Origin: Eleginops maclovinus
Lineage: Eukaryota > Chordata > Actinopteri > Perciformes > Eleginopidae
Assembly (NCBI RefSeq): GCF_036324505.1
Contig: NC_086370.1
Span: 22,406,290 to 22,470,289 of the forward strand
Length of the DNA: 64,000 bases
Direction: 5' to 3'
A program made the position numbers and the translations under genes. The notes beneath the pieces were generated by a model, which had not been told where the DNA came from, searched no databases, and was given only the letters and a program-made list of their open reading frames with translations. Of this stretch, positions 62,911 to 64,000 are shown in pieces; position 1 is the first letter of the stretch; each line of letters starts with the position of its first letter.

Positions 62911-64000
62911 AGTGACAGCAAACACACTTATTTTAAATATACAAAAGTATGAGAAAGAGGAGTGGTTAAACATCAGCCGGAGACAGTTTGACTCGTCACA
63001 GTGTGAAAGGCACGAAATGCACGTGCACCCTGAAACCAAAATGCAGATTTTCCCCGTAAAATGTTAAAGTGATTCCAGAAATCAATACCTCTGTTGGTCA
63101 GAAAGGGTTTAATGAGTCCATAAATATGGAGATGGGGTCAGATGTCTGGTCAGACGGCAGAGACAGCTTACGGAGAATAAATAGGGGATGGATGTCCGGT
63201 GGGTCTGCGGGGGAACGAGTGGCAGGCAGCAGGCTGACACTGAGACTGAGATTTCTGATCCTTTCTTTAATCTCCTTTTTTCTGGAGAGGAAGTAAAGAA
63301 CAGCTCTGGATTTATTTGTTGTTGGAGGTGCAATATATGAATCAGCAGCTTTAAGACATGAAGACACTATTACTTTACTGCAGGACTTTCACCGGAAAGT
63401 GGGCGGGCTTAATTTATACCGGAAGTGACGTTAGCGCCCCCAAAATATATTTTTTGAGAAGCTCAGCTAGCATCGTTGTTATTTGCGGTACCCAAATCGT
63501 TTCAAGTTGCCCAATTAACAAAATAAAATCAATTGAGGCTTCTTTTTGTCAACAGGATGATGGTGCATTTATTAACTAAAGAGCAACTGTAGGTACAGAA
63601 GTACGCAACGTAAGAACCAGTACAAGGGAGACACAACTGGCCAGCTTGATATGCATGGATAACTCACAACCTGCACTCTGAGAGCCAGCTTCCTGCAAAG
63701 GGAGGAGAAAACACAAGCAGGAGAGACATGAGATGGGTTGTCACATTAGTAGAGAAAAACATGACAGATTTATCCTGGACTCCTGGTGTATAAATAGTGA
63801 GACGTGTTGTCAAAAACACAGCGTTATCTTCCGTGCAATTACAGACTGGACTGGTGGATGTTTCTTTGATTACCGGGATGTCCAACCCTTCACTGTGGAG
63901 TGTGTTTTCCTCCCCTCGTTCTTTTAGTCTGAGCATAGGAGAGTAAATACCAGATGGATTCCCAGTGATGCACCTCTGGGTAAGAGCCTGTTGACAGCAA
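62911..64000. other. Unassigned sequence
   Basis: No gene or repeat was recognised; the 60- to 90-codon frames overlap on both strands without motifs. Confidence 0.3.

Overview
The window looks like teleost (ray-finned fish, probably percomorph-type) nuclear DNA. It is A/T-leaning and intron- or intergene-like. It holds very long CA/GT microsatellites, truncated LINE fragments of the CR1/L2/Rex1-like and RTE/Rex3 types, a decayed hAT element, and several dispersed short elements of kinds common in fish genomes. I see no intact protein-coding gene, tRNA, rRNA or CRISPR array. Nearly all long open frames come from tandem repeats whose period is a multiple of three. The only host-gene signals are two short, spliced-looking exons near the right end (60,364-60,521 and 62,467-62,595, plus strand). 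They join in phase 0 and end in a stop, and could be the 3' end of a coiled-coil-type gene I do not recognise.

Working labels used below. M1 is a roughly 380-bp MITE-like element with ends reading AAAGGGGCCCTATT and AATAGGGCC-CTTTT; nine bodies or fragments are present. M2 is a roughly 750-bp element with 21-bp termini resembling those of M1; one full and one truncated copy. E37 is a dispersed element that carries 37-bp tandem units. ACTT is the teleost repeat rich in 'acttttactcaagtac'. SL is a repeat containing 'gacgcttttatccaaagcgac'.

Layout. 0-9 kb: ACTT copies, an M1 fragment, a hAT relic with a BED-finger remnant, CA/GT tracts, and a 32-bp minisatellite at 7.15-7.75 kb. 9-21 kb: mostly unassigned, with the E37 complex (37-bp minisatellite, about 33 copies, plus a foldback) at 12.1-14.05 kb and E37 and SL fragments. 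21.3-23.6 kb: a 57-bp minisatellite of 40 units. 26.6-28 kb: a nest of truncated transposons and LINEs. 28.7-30 kb: an M1 copy carrying 17 of the same 57-bp units. 30-42.2 kb: RT remnant, M1 and M2 fragments, an LTR-like unit, an E37 copy and a 100-bp-arm hairpin. 42.5-48.1 kb: long GT arrays and a 72-bp minisatellite. 49-55.3 kb: a diverged repeat pair, a full M2 and GT arrays. 58.3-61.5 kb: an M1 copy with 14 units, then GT, CA and CTG arrays, then 11 more 57-bp units in inverted orientation.

The most notable result is that the 57-bp minisatellite, about 82 units at four sites, is a tandem amplification of the terminal ~57 bp of M1: M1 copies without arrays end in a single diverged version of the unit. 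The same logic seems to apply to the 37-bp array (inside E37) and the 32-bp array (end of ACTT). Three different dispersed elements in 64 kb have thus seeded minisatellites from an element segment. M1 also carries a GC box and CCAAT boxes, and M2 carries a GC box and a perfect CRE, so both could act as portable promoter-like cassettes.
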